Shown piece by piece: positions 1-8,271 of a stretch of DNA of 64,000 nucleotides; positions within the stretch are counted from its first letter, which is position 1; every line of letters begins with the position of its first letter. The stretch comes from Paenibacillus solanacearum. GTDB taxonomy: Bacteria > Bacillota > Bacilli > Paenibacillales > NBRC-103111. The DNA lies in contig NZ_CAJVAS010000018.1 in NCBI RefSeq assembly GCF_910593845.1, positions 1-64,000 on the forward strand, in the 5' to 3' direction. Position numbers and translations under genes: made by a program. A model generated the notes under the pieces. That model was not told the origin of the DNA. It made no database searches and worked only from the letters and a program-made list of their open reading frames with translations.

Positions 1-219
1 TTCTTCTGTCCCTCCATTACAAGGATGGACAGTTTGCATTAGATTCAGACGTTGTGCTATTGCTCGTAGTAAACATTTTCATCACAGGGTTGTGAGCGGT
101 AGGCTCATGAATGTTTTTTGTTCTCCGCGGCACGGACCACGCGGGCCAGGTTCGTGAATTTTGTTCGCAGCTATGAACAAAAGGGATGGAGCGGCCGACA
201 ATATATAAATAATGGAAAT

Positions 220-247
220 CCATCATTACCGATCCATCATTACCGAT
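220..247. repeat. Perfect 14-bp tandem direct repeat
   Basis: CCATCATTACCGAT occurs twice back to back (220-233 and 234-247), ending just before the ribosome-binding site of the response-regulator gene. Direct repeats in this position can be regulator-binding sites for SARP-type activators, but no function is shown by the sequence. Confidence 0.6.
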
Positions 248-262
248 AATGAGGAGCTGCAT

Positions 263-1396
263 ATGAAAGTCATTTTGATTGACGATGAACGGCTTGCGCT
301 GGATTACTTGGAGCATCAACTGCTGCAAGTGGCCGATATTGAGATCATAGGCAAATATATGGACCCGCTGCTGGGGCGTCAGCGGATTTTGCAGGAACCG
401 GCCGATCTGGTTTTTCTGGATATTCATTTGCCCGAGGTGAACGGGATCGAGCTTGCGGAACAGCTTTTGGAGCAGAAGCCGAATTTGAATATCGTGTTCG
501 TGACGGCGTATGACGATTACGCCGTCAAAGCTTTTGAGCTCAATGCGCTCGACTATGTCGTCAAGCCGGCTGGAACGGAGCGGTTGGCCAAAACCTTGCA
601 GCGTCTTCAAGGTTACGTGAGCCTCCGCAGCGAGGACAAGCCAGCCGCCGGTTCATTCATTCGGATGAACGTCCTGCAGCAGGTGCTGATCGAAACGGAG
701 ATGGGCAAGCTGTCGCCGCTGCACTGGCGGACGTCGAAGGCGCATGAGCTGTTTTTGTTTTTGCTCCAGCATCGGGGCGGGCTGGTTCGCAAGTCGGTGC
801 TGATCGACCTGCTTTGGCCCGACTACGACACGGACAAAGTATATGCCCTGCTCTATACAAGCATTTATCATATCCGCAAAACGCTGGAGCCGTTCGGCGG
901 GCGCTTCGTGATTTCCAGTAGGGCCGACGGGTACATACTGAATCTTCATGATGTCATGCTGGATGCGGAGGAATGGGAGCTTAAAGTCAAGTCGGCCCCG
1001 CCCATCTCGGCGGAAACGATCGGATATTATCATGACGTCATACAGCTGTATACCGGAGATTATTTGCGGGAGTACGGTTACTGGTGGGCGGAAAGCGAGA
1101 GGCAGCGCCTGAAGACGTTTTGGCTGCGTACGGCGTTTCAGATGGCGGAATGGTACGTGTCATGCAGCAATCCGGGAGCTGCAGCCGAGATGTACCTCCA
1201 GATCACCGAGCGGCAGCCGATATCGGAGGAAGCGCATTTTGCCTTGATGAATATGTTCGCGGATGCGAATAATTATGTGGCAGTAGCCCGTCAGTATCGG
1301 CTGCTGTCGAACGTGTTGCTCGAGGAGCTGAACGAGCTGCCGAATCCTTACATTACGGAGTGGTACGACCGTCTGATGTCGGAAAACAAAGGCTGA
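263..1396 (+). CDS. Response regulator with winged-helix and bacterial transcriptional activation (SARP-like) domain
   Basis: The protein (377 aa) starts with a CheY-like receiver: acidic pair in LIDDERLALDYL, phospho-acceptor Asp in LVFLDIHLPEVNG, Thr in FVTAYDD and Lys in VVKPAG (about residues 1-120). A winged-helix DNA-binding segment follows (about 140-225: SVLIDLLWPDYDTDKVYALL), then a helical BTAD/TPR-type C-terminus rich in Trp and Ala (about 235-370). This is the order seen in Firmicute response regulators with SARP-like output. The start at 263 is chosen because GAGGAG at 251-256 precedes it; the longer reading frame from 212 has no site. No histidine kinase gene is visible in the window, so the signal is unknown. 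It may autoregulate through the tandem repeat at 220-247 (inference). Confidence 0.82.
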   Translation: MKVILIDDERLALDYLEHQLLQVADIEIIGKYMDPLLGRQRILQEPADLVFLDIHLPEVNGIELAEQLLEQKPNLNIVFVTAYDDYAVKAFELNALDYVVKPAGTERLAKTLQRLQGYVSLRSEDKPAAGSFIRMNVLQQVLIETEMGKLSPLHWRTSKAHELFLFLLQHRGGLVRKSVLIDLLWPDYDTDKVYALLYTSIYHIRKTLEPFGGRFVISSRADGYILNLHDVMLDAEEWELKVKSAPPISAETIGYYHDVIQLYTGDYLREYGYWWAESERQRLKTFWLRTAFQMAEWYVSCSNPGAAAEMYLQITERQPISEEAHFALMNMFADANNYVAVARQYRLLSNVLLEELNELPNPYITEWYDRLMSENKG

Positions 1397-1516
1397 GCCG
1401 TCTCATCGCGGCTCAGCTCTTGCTGCGTGAGAGTCTGGAAGAAGGCGTTATGAACCCATCGAATCGGCAGCGCGGCAGCCTCTCCTTCGTTCCATCCTCC
1501 CCCCGCCATTTCCAGT

Positions 1517-2188
1517 TCACTCGAACGAATAACCCCTTAGCTTGTTGCGCAATTCAATTTGTTTGAAATTGCAAAAGCGAATGATGTCGGAGCGAACAGC
1601 TTCCTTCACTGCGGTAAATTCCAACGAAATTTTATATCGCTTATTTTTGATTTTCACATTATTAAGGATTTTTCCGATAAAGGCAACGCTTTTTTGCGAC
1701 CGGGACGTTTCCAGCTTCAGCTCGCCCGTTACAAGCTCGCCCTCCTCCAGCTTGTGCGGGCACAGGAACGAGAGCCCTCCGCCGCTGAGGTCATGGGTCA
1801 AATACGTGCCGTATGGCTCGGCTTCTTCCTGGGCTGCCGCAACCGCGCTCAGGCTCAGCTCCGTTTCTACGGGCACCCGGAAGAATCGCCGCCGGTGCGC
1901 TTTTTTGATCGCGTTCTTCGAAGGGCGGACGACGGCCAGCTTGTTTTTATATAAACAAAGGGTGGAATCGAATGTACATAAGCCTTGCTGCTGATCGTGA
2001 AAGTACACGGTAATGGGAAAGCCGTCGCTCACCGGCATGAACGTGTTGTTGTTATTCACTGGATGCTGAATGATGAACAGATCATTTACATCCGCCATAA
2101 TTTGCGTCATATACACTTCCTTGTCATACGTGTGCAGCTCGAATAATTGATTGTTCCAGAACTCGACGTCTTGCGCCTGATCGCTCAT
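1517..2188 (-). CDS. PilZ domain protein, YcgR/YpfA-like c-di-GMP receptor
   Basis: A 223-residue cytoplasmic protein with an N-terminal YcgR-N-like beta domain (about 1-95) and a C-terminal PilZ domain (about 100-215). The c-di-GMP-binding signature is intact: RRRFFRVP (RxxxR) about 100 residues in and DLSGGGLSF (D/NxSxxG) about 30 residues later. Family members bind c-di-GMP and act on flagellar motors or exopolysaccharide synthesis. The ATG at 2188 is preferred over TTG at 2191 because GGAGGG at 2195-2200 sits 6 bases upstream. It points towards the response regulator and is convergent with it. Together with the cyclase and phosphodiesterase genes in this window it forms a scattered c-di-GMP set. 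Confidence 0.88.
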   Translation of the reverse strand: MSDQAQDVEFWNNQLFELHTYDKEVYMTQIMADVNDLFIIQHPVNNNNTFMPVSDGFPITVYFHDQQQGLCTFDSTLCLYKNKLAVVRPSKNAIKKAHRRRFFRVPVETELSLSAVAAAQEEAEPYGTYLTHDLSGGGLSFLCPHKLEEGELVTGELKLETSRSQKSVAFIGKILNNVKIKNKRYKISLEFTAVKEAVRSDIIRFCNFKQIELRNKLRGYSFE

Positions 2189-2283
2189 CAATAACCCTCC
2201 TTTTGAACTATGACTATTATATCAACGAATTCTATACATTTTCTAAACATCGGTAAAAATAGTTGGAAAATAACTGCAAATCG

Positions 2284-2299
2284 ATGCAAATCTTTGCAT
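2284..2299. promoter_or_regulatory. Perfect inverted repeat ATGCAAA-TC-TTTGCAT
   Basis: A 7-bp perfect inverted repeat with a 2-bp spacer in the divergent intergenic region between the PilZ gene and the stalk-protein cluster. A further TGCAAA lies just upstream. It is a plausible regulator site; nothing ties it to a named protein. Confidence 0.35.
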
Positions 2300-2368
2300 T
2301 GTCAAGAAATGGTTGAGATGAGGTCAGCGCTATAGGCGGGCTTCATCCCTCGTTAACGGCATGAAATT

Positions 2369-2402
2369 TTTACAGGTGTAAATTATTTACATATGATATA
2401 AT
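2369..2402 (+). promoter_or_regulatory. Extended -10 promoter with operator-like palindrome for the stalk-protein cluster
   Basis: TGATATAAT at 2394-2402 is an extended -10 element about 50 bases before the first stalk gene. No good -35 is visible at 17-bp spacing. Where the -35 should be lies TTTACAGGTGTAAA (2369-2382), a near-perfect palindrome that differs at one base from the TTTACACGTGTAAA-type operators seen near the LacI gene further on. The link between them is inference. Confidence 0.5.
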
Positions 2403-2451
2403 AGAGCAACTTTCTATACTAGATTATCGTCCTATAATAGGGGGAATGTTT

Positions 2452-3114
2452 GTGAAAAAGAAAATAGGTTTGCTTGCCGGCCTGGTTCCGCTGCTGATCG
2501 GCACCTTTTCGCTGGGTGTATATGCCGCCTCGGATATCCGGCTCATGGTTAACGGAAAACAAGTAAATGCCGATATACAAATTATAGACGCGACGAGCTA
2601 TGTACCGCTGCGGGCCATATCCGAGCTGCTCGGCGCCAACGTCAAATGGGATGAAGGCAGCCGTACGATTACGATTAACGATAAAAACTTACCGTTTCTT
2701 CGTTCCTACGACGTGTCGGTCGATATAACGTCCGGGCCCTTGACGATGACCGTTTCCAAGGTGACGCTGGATTCCGCTTATGCGAAGGACAAGTATACCG
2801 CCCCGATCAAGGCGGTGATCCTGGACGTGGCGATTGAGAACATAAGCGATAATTCGATAAGCTGGTATCCGACCCGAGGGAGCCTGTATTTGGACACGAA
2901 CGAAAAAGCGGAAGCGTCCCGGTCCGCTTATTATTCCGATCCGGTAGACGGCGTGTTCGAAGGCAAGATGAAGAAGAAGGGCAAAATTGTCGTTCAAGTG
3001 AACAGCAACCTGGACGAGATTACGAAAATCAACTTTTTAATGGACGGGGCGACAGACGGTCATACGTTCAAATCGGTTCAGACGAATCCGATCTTGCTGC
3101 CGATTACAAAATGA
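2452..3114 (+). CDS. Secreted stalk-domain protein (copper amine oxidase N-terminal domain) 1
   Basis: A secreted protein of 220 aa with a Sec signal peptide (VKKKIGLLAGLVPLLIGTF, cleaved near YAAS). Residues about 28-75 form a stalk (copper amine oxidase N-terminal) domain: VNGKQVNADI, then SYVPLRAISELLGANVKW and TITIN. The rest is a beta-rich domain (DVAIENISDNSISWYP) that I do not recognise. The GTG at 2452 is preferred over ATG at 2446 because the AGGGGG at 2439-2444 would be only one base from that ATG. It is first of four tandem stalk-domain genes in the same orientation, probably one transcript. Such domains are abundant in Paenibacillus and are thought to present enzymatic or binding domains at the cell surface; no enzymatic domain is visible here. 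Confidence 0.8.
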   Translation: MKKKIGLLAGLVPLLIGTFSLGVYAASDIRLMVNGKQVNADIQIIDATSYVPLRAISELLGANVKWDEGSRTITINDKNLPFLRSYDVSVDITSGPLTMTVSKVTLDSAYAKDKYTAPIKAVILDVAIENISDNSISWYPTRGSLYLDTNEKAEASRSAYYSDPVDGVFEGKMKKKGKIVVQVNSNLDEITKINFLMDGATDGHTFKSVQTNPILLPITK

Positions 3115-3170
3115 TGAGACACAGCGTGACAGCTCTGCGTAAATAAATGAGAGAACGAGGGGGGGAGTCT

Positions 3171-3713
3171 ATGAAAAAGTTTGTTTCCGGCGTGATCGTA
3201 GGCATCGCCGCATCCGTCACCGTGTCGGCTTACGCGGCGGACGGCATTCAGAGCATCGAGGCGTTTCTGCGGCCTTCCTTGCCGGTGACGCTGGACGGCA
3301 ATTTGCTCAAGCTGGAGAGCGCACCGCTGATGTATGACGGATCGACCTATTTGGGGCTGCGCGATGTGGCCAAGATTGCCGGCATACAGGTGTATTGGAA
3401 CGAGAAAGGACAAACCGTCGAGCTCAATACGCCGAGGAAGGGCAGCGACCAATCGGTTGTGGAAACGTGGTACAACCGTTTGAGAGCGATCGAAGTGAAC
3501 GGCATCACGTATTTTCATTATGACGACTTTGTCAAGGAGAGCAGCTCGGGCGATGCCAAGGCGATTTCCATCGATCCGGACCGAAGAGTGGTCATATTCT
3601 ATAAAGCTTCCGGCGTCGTCGACAAAACGATCGATATGAACCAGCGCAGCGACGTTTACAGCTATAAGGGAGCGGTCTACATCAACGTCAAATATTTGCC
3701 TGCGTCGTCGTAA
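3171..3713 (+). CDS. Secreted stalk-domain protein 2
   Basis: A 180-residue exported protein: signal peptide MKKFVSGVIVGIAASVTVSA then YAADG, followed by IQSIEAFLRPSLPVTLDGN and a stalk domain (STYLGLRDVAKIAGIQVYW, QTVELN). The C-terminal part contains a second similar beta unit (DVYSYKGAVYINVKYL), so it may carry two stalk-like units. Start at 3171 follows a GAGGGGGGAG site; the upstream in-frame ATG at 3147 has none. It shares the segment YLRP/FLRP plus VQVDG/VTLDG with the fourth gene of the cluster, showing that these two are the closest pair. Function unknown beyond being cell-surface or secreted. Confidence 0.78.
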   Translation: MKKFVSGVIVGIAASVTVSAYAADGIQSIEAFLRPSLPVTLDGNLLKLESAPLMYDGSTYLGLRDVAKIAGIQVYWNEKGQTVELNTPRKGSDQSVVETWYNRLRAIEVNGITYFHYDDFVKESSSGDAKAISIDPDRRVVIFYKASGVVDKTIDMNQRSDVYSYKGAVYINVKYLPASS

Positions 3714-3751
3714 CGAGAGGCGGCAACATCCATCGGGGAGGGTGACATTTC

Positions 3752-4534
3752 GTGAAAAAAATGATATTGGTCGGCACGCTGCTGCTGGCATCCGCCGGCA
3801 TCGCAAACGCATCGGGCGTCAATGGAGACTACAACGGCAATCCGATCGTGAAAATATATTATGACGGAACGGAAATTCAACCGGAAGACGTCCCGGCGAT
3901 TAATTATAACGGCAGAACGATGGTGCCGATCTATTATTTGGCGAAGCTGGGCACCGAGGCCAAGTGGAGCCAGGATACGTACAGCGTCGACGTGAAGCTG
4001 GCGGCTGCGCAGCCTGCTCCCGCCGCCGTCGTCCAGCCTGCAGCGCAGCCCGACCCGCAGAAGACGCGTCTGCAAAAGGAGCAAATGCTGCTGAAGGATA
4101 CCTACGAGTGGTTGAGCGATGTGGACCAGTCGATCATGATGTATATCCTGGTGCTGCAGCAGAACGGCAATTCCAGCATCCCGAACTACTACAACATGGA
4201 TGCCGGTCATAAGAAGCTGACCGATCAATACCTCGAAGCACAGCAGTTCGCGCAAAAGGCGAGCGCGCAGCTGAAGCGGATCAAGGACCACAAAATAACG
4301 GAAATTACAAGCCAGCAGCTGAAGCTGCTTGATCAGCTCCGTTCGGCCGTAGAGCTGGTGCGCAATTTGAGCACGCTCAAGGATACGAATCAGATCAGCG
4401 TCTTGCAGACGGCCTTCCAGCAGCAGCTGCTTAATGTCACGCAGGCGGCGCGGGAAAATATGGATAACACGAACAAGCTGATCCACGATCTGGCTGCCAA
4501 AAACCTGGAAGACATGATACAGAATGGGGAGTAA
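3752..4534 (+). CDS. Secreted stalk-domain protein 3 with long helical tail
   Basis: A 260-residue exported protein starting at GTG 3752, 9 bases after GGGGAGGG. The signal peptide is MKKMILVGTLLLASAGIANA. The stalk unit (about 25-75) reads VKIYYDGTEIQPEDVPAIN, then RTMVPIYYLAKLGTEAKW. An Ala/Pro/Gln linker (about 80-105) leads to a long, charged, helical tail (about 105-258) with heptad-like runs (QLKLLDQLRSAVELVRNL), likely a coiled coil. The linker plus coiled coil could place the protein across the cell wall. It overlaps the start region of the fourth gene, indicating cotranscription. Confidence 0.75.
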   Translation: MKKMILVGTLLLASAGIANASGVNGDYNGNPIVKIYYDGTEIQPEDVPAINYNGRTMVPIYYLAKLGTEAKWSQDTYSVDVKLAAAQPAPAAVVQPAAQPDPQKTRLQKEQMLLKDTYEWLSDVDQSIMMYILVLQQNGNSSIPNYYNMDAGHKKLTDQYLEAQQFAQKASAQLKRIKDHKITEITSQQLKLLDQLRSAVELVRNLSTLKDTNQISVLQTAFQQQLLNVTQAARENMDNTNKLIHDLAAKNLEDMIQNGE

Positions 4535-4541
4535 GATTCGG

Positions 4542-5435
4542 GTGAAGATGAAGAAATGGAGAACGATTCTGCTTGCCGGCATGATGGGTACCTGCTTTGC
4601 GGCAGGAGCTTATGCGGAAGATGTCCTTCAGCAGGTTCAGGCTTATTTGCGCCCCGATTTCAACGTGCAGGTCGACGGTACGCCCGTGAAGCTGAGCACG
4701 CCGCCGCTTGTGTATAACGACAAAAGCTACCTTGCTTTAACCGATATATCCAGTTACCTCGGCGCAAACGTCTATTGGAAGGAACAAAATAAAACGATCT
4801 ATATCAATTCGCGTAATCAGGCGCAGCGGCCGGACGATCAAGAGCTGGTTTATGAAGAAATCAAGCTCGCGAACCCGTCCGCGTATATGGTGGAATATTT
4901 GGGCGGGCAATTTCCGCTGTTGACGTGCTACATTTACAACAATTCGAAAGCGACAAATTATTACCGCCTGACCGATGTGCAGCGCATGGGCATCAATACG
5001 GACGGGTTGAAAAAGGTTCGTGACAAATATTCCCAGTGGCTGTTCGTCAGCGAGGAGGAGCTTTCGAAACGCTGGAAAAGCCGCCCGACGGTGTATTACA
5101 GCCGGGATAGCGTCAACATTGTGACGACCGAGAAAAACGCCAAAAAACTGGAGTCGATAAAAACCTACATCCAGGACTGGACCAGCTTCGGCGCGAAACC
5201 GAGCACCTGCAGCCCGATCATGTGCCCCCGCGATGCCAACAAATTCGAGTCGGATAATGTATATTACAACCGCACCTGGATCATGATGGACGTGGCCGGG
5301 GAAGACGAATACAATTATTTGATCAGTGAGAATGGCCATTTGTACATCCTTCACTTGAAGCTGACGAAAGCGCCGATCGACGATGGCACGTATTTGATCA
5401 GCAGCTCCAAAGAAGATATTCAGGCGATCCGGTAA
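4542..5435 (+). CDS. Secreted stalk-domain protein 4
   Basis: A 297-residue exported protein. GTG at 4542 or ATG at 4548 are the likely starts: GGGGAG at 4527-4531 lies upstream, while the ATG at 4524 overlaps that site and the stop of the previous gene. Signal peptide about KKWRTILLAGMMGTCFAAGAYA. One stalk unit (VQVDGTPVKL, SYLALTDISSYLGANVYW, KTIYIN) is followed by about 200 residues with no domain I recognise, rich in Tyr and Asn (YYRLTDVQRMGINTDGLKK) and with two Cys (STCSPIMCP) that could form a disulfide outside the cell. Last gene of the tandem cluster, ending at the terminator at 5454. Confidence 0.75.
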   Translation: MKMKKWRTILLAGMMGTCFAAGAYAEDVLQQVQAYLRPDFNVQVDGTPVKLSTPPLVYNDKSYLALTDISSYLGANVYWKEQNKTIYINSRNQAQRPDDQELVYEEIKLANPSAYMVEYLGGQFPLLTCYIYNNSKATNYYRLTDVQRMGINTDGLKKVRDKYSQWLFVSEEELSKRWKSRPTVYYSRDSVNIVTTEKNAKKLESIKTYIQDWTSFGAKPSTCSPIMCPRDANKFESDNVYYNRTWIMMDVAGEDEYNYLISENGHLYILHLKLTKAPIDDGTYLISSSKEDIQAIR

Positions 5436-5453
5436 CGGCGGCCGTAATAAAAG

Positions 5454-5490
5454 AAGATCGTCCCCATGAACGACAGGGACGATCTTTTTG
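5454..5490. terminator. Bidirectional rho-independent terminator
   Basis: An 11-bp perfect stem AAGATCGTCCC (5454-5464) pairs with GGGACGATCTT (5476-5486) around an 11-base loop and is followed by a T run. It separates the stalk cluster from the convergent SLH gene and can serve both. Confidence 0.9.
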
Positions 5491-5515
5491 TTTTCTCTAT
5501 GCGTCTGGCGGTACC

Positions 5516-7171
5516 TTAGCGGCGGATATACATTTCGGTCGTGACCGAGTTGCCGTTCGTAAGCTTCGCGGTCAAATCGAACTGCGTTACATTGCCTTCT
5601 ACGTGAACGGCGCCGTTGGAACCGACAGTAACCGTACCGGTCGGACCGTTCGCCGGATCGCCTACGATGTGCTCCGGCAAGAAGATGATGCCGAGCGCGA
5701 AGTTATAGCCCTGCGCTTCTTCTTTGTCATACTTGATGCCGTAGTTGTCATAAGCCTTCAAATTCATAGCTGCATAAGCGTTAAAGTCGCTCGTATATAC
5801 GCCGTCTGTGACGGTAGCGTATTTTTGGACCTTCGTATCGGCTTCCGCTTTCACGGCGGTCACTTTATCGCTTTTTACCGTAACGGGAAGCGTCGCGGTT
5901 TTGGACTCGCCTTGCGCGTTTTTATAGACGATGCTAATCGTCGCCGTTCCGGCTTCATTGCCGAGGACATACCCTTTATGGTCGCTTGACAAGCCTACGC
6001 GGGCAACGACCGAGTCGGAGCTCGTAATGGACTGAATAATGCCAGGTACGGCAACCGTATCACCGGAGGCATTGGTCACTTTCAGCTTCACTTCTTTGGC
6101 GAACATGCTGAGCGTCGGATCCTCAGCAACGTCCCGGGTGACATAGCCGTTCTCGCCCGTGGCGGCTTCGGTCAGGTCACTGTCGATGACGTTGGCGATG
6201 GCGCCCAGACCTTCCATTGTAATGCCGGTATCGCCGGTAGATACGCTCGCATCGTACGAGAACGAATACGTGACGGATGCGCCGCCGAATCCTCCCAGCG
6301 ACACGGTATAGGTGCCGGTCGACAATTGTGCGTCGTCCTTCAGGGAAAGCGTAGCCGTCTGCTTGTCATCGGACCAGGAAACGGAGACCGGAACGGTTTC
6401 CGCATTTTTTTGCAGCGTGAACGAAGCCTTGGCAGTGTCGACCGCGCGGTCCAGGCTCACCTGAACGGTTTGCGGCCCCATGGCGGACGCATCCTTGATC
6501 GCTGCCTGCTCCGTCGACGGCGTTGTGGTCGACGGCTCGTCCGGTTTGGCGGTGTTGCCAGCCAGCTGCGACGTTTCGTATGCGCCGATGACCAGATCGG
6601 TACGGGTCGCAACGCTTGCGCCGTCTTTACCTGCCGTCTGAATACCGAGCTCCGTTGCTTGCTTGACGGCGTCGGCGTACCATGGGCTGCCGGTGACGTC
6701 GACGTTCTTCTTGAGTCCTTTCAGCAGCACGGTGTCGAGCTGGCCGACCGTCACGTTGTCGCCCGGTGCAAACGTCGTGTCGGTGATACCGTCGATCAGG
6801 CCGGCTTTTTTGGCTGCCTCAATATAAGGAACCGCCCAGCCGTTCGCAGCGTCGTCCGCTTGGACATCGGAGAAGCTGGAAGACGTTACCGAGCTGTCCA
6901 CCTGAAGTCCGAGAATCAAGGTGACGACCTTGGCGAACTGCGCCCGGGTCATCGTTTGGTTAATGCCGAACGTATCGGCCGAGACGCCTTCGAACACGCC
7001 TTTGGCGAGCAAAGCGTCGATTTTGGCTTTCAAGCCGGCATCCACTTGGACAAGATCGGTAAAATCCGCCGTTGTTTTCGTTGCCGCGGCAGGCGTTTCG
7101 GCCATAACGGCGGTGGCGGACATCGAGAAGGCGATGGCGGCAGTAGCAATAACTTTTAAGCTCTTGTGCAT
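5516..7171 (-). CDS. SLH-domain surface protein with Ig-like repeats
   Basis: A 551-residue cell-surface protein. Signal peptide MHKSLKVIATAAIAFSMSAT ending VMAETP. Three S-layer homology repeats follow (about residues 30-95, 100-165, 165-215): markers are GVFEGVSADTFGINQTMTRA, WAVPYIEAAKKAGLIDGIT and WYADAVKQATELGIQ; the third is degenerate. SLH domains anchor proteins to pyruvylated wall polymers. After a Pro/Thr/Ser linker come Ig-like/BIG-type beta modules (DRAVDTAKASFTLQKN; VARVGLSSDHKGYVLGNEAG resembles a bacterial Ig-2 fold). The ATG at 7171 is used because AAGGAG lies 11 bases upstream; the frame extends 42 codons further with no site. No catalytic domain is visible, so a structural or adhesive role is inferred. 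Confidence 0.85.
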   Translation of the reverse strand: MHKSLKVIATAAIAFSMSATAVMAETPAAATKTTADFTDLVQVDAGLKAKIDALLAKGVFEGVSADTFGINQTMTRAQFAKVVTLILGLQVDSSVTSSSFSDVQADDAANGWAVPYIEAAKKAGLIDGITDTTFAPGDNVTVGQLDTVLLKGLKKNVDVTGSPWYADAVKQATELGIQTAGKDGASVATRTDLVIGAYETSQLAGNTAKPDEPSTTTPSTEQAAIKDASAMGPQTVQVSLDRAVDTAKASFTLQKNAETVPVSVSWSDDKQTATLSLKDDAQLSTGTYTVSLGGFGGASVTYSFSYDASVSTGDTGITMEGLGAIANVIDSDLTEAATGENGYVTRDVAEDPTLSMFAKEVKLKVTNASGDTVAVPGIIQSITSSDSVVARVGLSSDHKGYVLGNEAGTATISIVYKNAQGESKTATLPVTVKSDKVTAVKAEADTKVQKYATVTDGVYTSDFNAYAAMNLKAYDNYGIKYDKEEAQGYNFALGIIFLPEHIVGDPANGPTGTVTVGSNGAVHVEGNVTQFDLTAKLTNGNSVTTEMYIRR

Positions 7172-7467
7172 GAGTATGAGTTCTCCTTGGAATCGCGAGT
7201 ATAGTATTTCATAAGTGTAGTGCATAATGGATAGTGCCACAATCAAACGGCGGTAAAATCGCTGCATACCTACAGACAATATGCGGTTATAACTCATTAT
7301 ACATATGGAACCTTAACGTACTATTAAAATATCGCATTTGGCACCTGTTAGAAAGAGGGAAATATTAGTTTAATACATTTTACGGCGCATTTACAATACA
7401 TGCCTTGCCGGTTAACATCCACCGATTATGCTTAGGTCAAATCGAAACGAGAGAGGTGAACGTCCCA

Positions 7468-8271
7468 ATGATACCGTTCAATCGCAAGAAAACAATTCGG
7501 CTTGTGCTGCTGGCGGCATCGTTGTCCGTGATTGCGGCTGCGGCGCAAATCTCGCAGGCCGTTGCCCGCGGCGAAGCGGATAGCGTAGGGGGACCGGAGC
7601 GGCTAAATGCTGCGATCATCGGGAAACCTGTAAGCGAGGACCAAGGAACGCCGGAAGCGTATCAACTGCCGGGCTCGTCCTTCCAGCCGCCGGAAGTATC
7701 GATTCTGGAAGCCCAGGATGTGCGGGGGCAGACGGTGTCGGTACGCGGCGTCGTCGTGACGGAGCCGGTCGTTTGGCAGGCGCGCGGCGGGAAGCTGTCG
7801 CTTCACATCGAGGACGATACGGGCGGGATGCATATTCTCGTGTCTCCGCGGTCCGCGATCCAGAAGGGCGATGCCGTAAGGATTACCGGAACGGTGTCCG
7901 AGTACGAAGGATTGATTGAGATAAGACCCGAGCCCGAACAGATCCGGGCCGATTCCGGCGGACAGGCGCCGGAACCGGAGGCGCTTCATGCAGAGGCGCT
8001 GCTTGCAGCCCACAAAACCATGCCTTATATGGGCAAACGGGTGAAAGTAAAAGCGCAAATGGGCCAAGTCCCCGAGCAGCCCCGTGCGGGCGCTTATCAC
8101 ATCCCGATTGCGGCAGGGGAAAACGCGGCGTTAACGCTCTACATTCGCGAAGATATGGTGGACCTGTCGCACGTCGAAGAGAAGGGCTGGTATGAAATTA
8201 CCGGCATCTTAAGCCAGTATAATGGTTATCGGATTATGCCCGCGAGCGGAGGCGACATTCGTCCGCTGTAG
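7468..8271 (+). CDS. Exported or membrane-anchored OB-fold protein
   Basis: A 267-residue protein with an N-terminal signal or anchor helix (IRLVLLAASLSVIAAAAQIS). Residues about 75-155 form a nucleic-acid-type OB fold: EAQDVRGQTVSVRGVVVTEP, then LHIEDDTGGMHILV and RITGTVSEYEGLIEIRP. A second similar unit (about 180-265: GKRVKVKAQMGQV, WYEITGILSQYNGYRIMP) suggests two tandem OB folds. Such domains occur next to exported nucleases, but none is adjacent. Start at 7468 follows GAGGTG. Its last 38 bases overlap the end of the convergent ATP-grasp gene. Substrate unknown. Confidence 0.72.
   Translation: MIPFNRKKTIRLVLLAASLSVIAAAAQISQAVARGEADSVGGPERLNAAIIGKPVSEDQGTPEAYQLPGSSFQPPEVSILEAQDVRGQTVSVRGVVVTEPVVWQARGGKLSLHIEDDTGGMHILVSPRSAIQKGDAVRITGTVSEYEGLIEIRPEPEQIRADSGGQAPEPEALHAEALLAAHKTMPYMGKRVKVKAQMGQVPEQPRAGAYHIPIAAGENAALTLYIREDMVDLSHVEEKGWYEITGILSQYNGYRIMPASGGDIRPL

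Noticed and set aside
17..610. Minus-strand open frame of 197 codons
   Set aside because: It runs antisense to the receiver domain of the response regulator, has no ribosome-binding site and its sequence has the biased look of a shadow frame.
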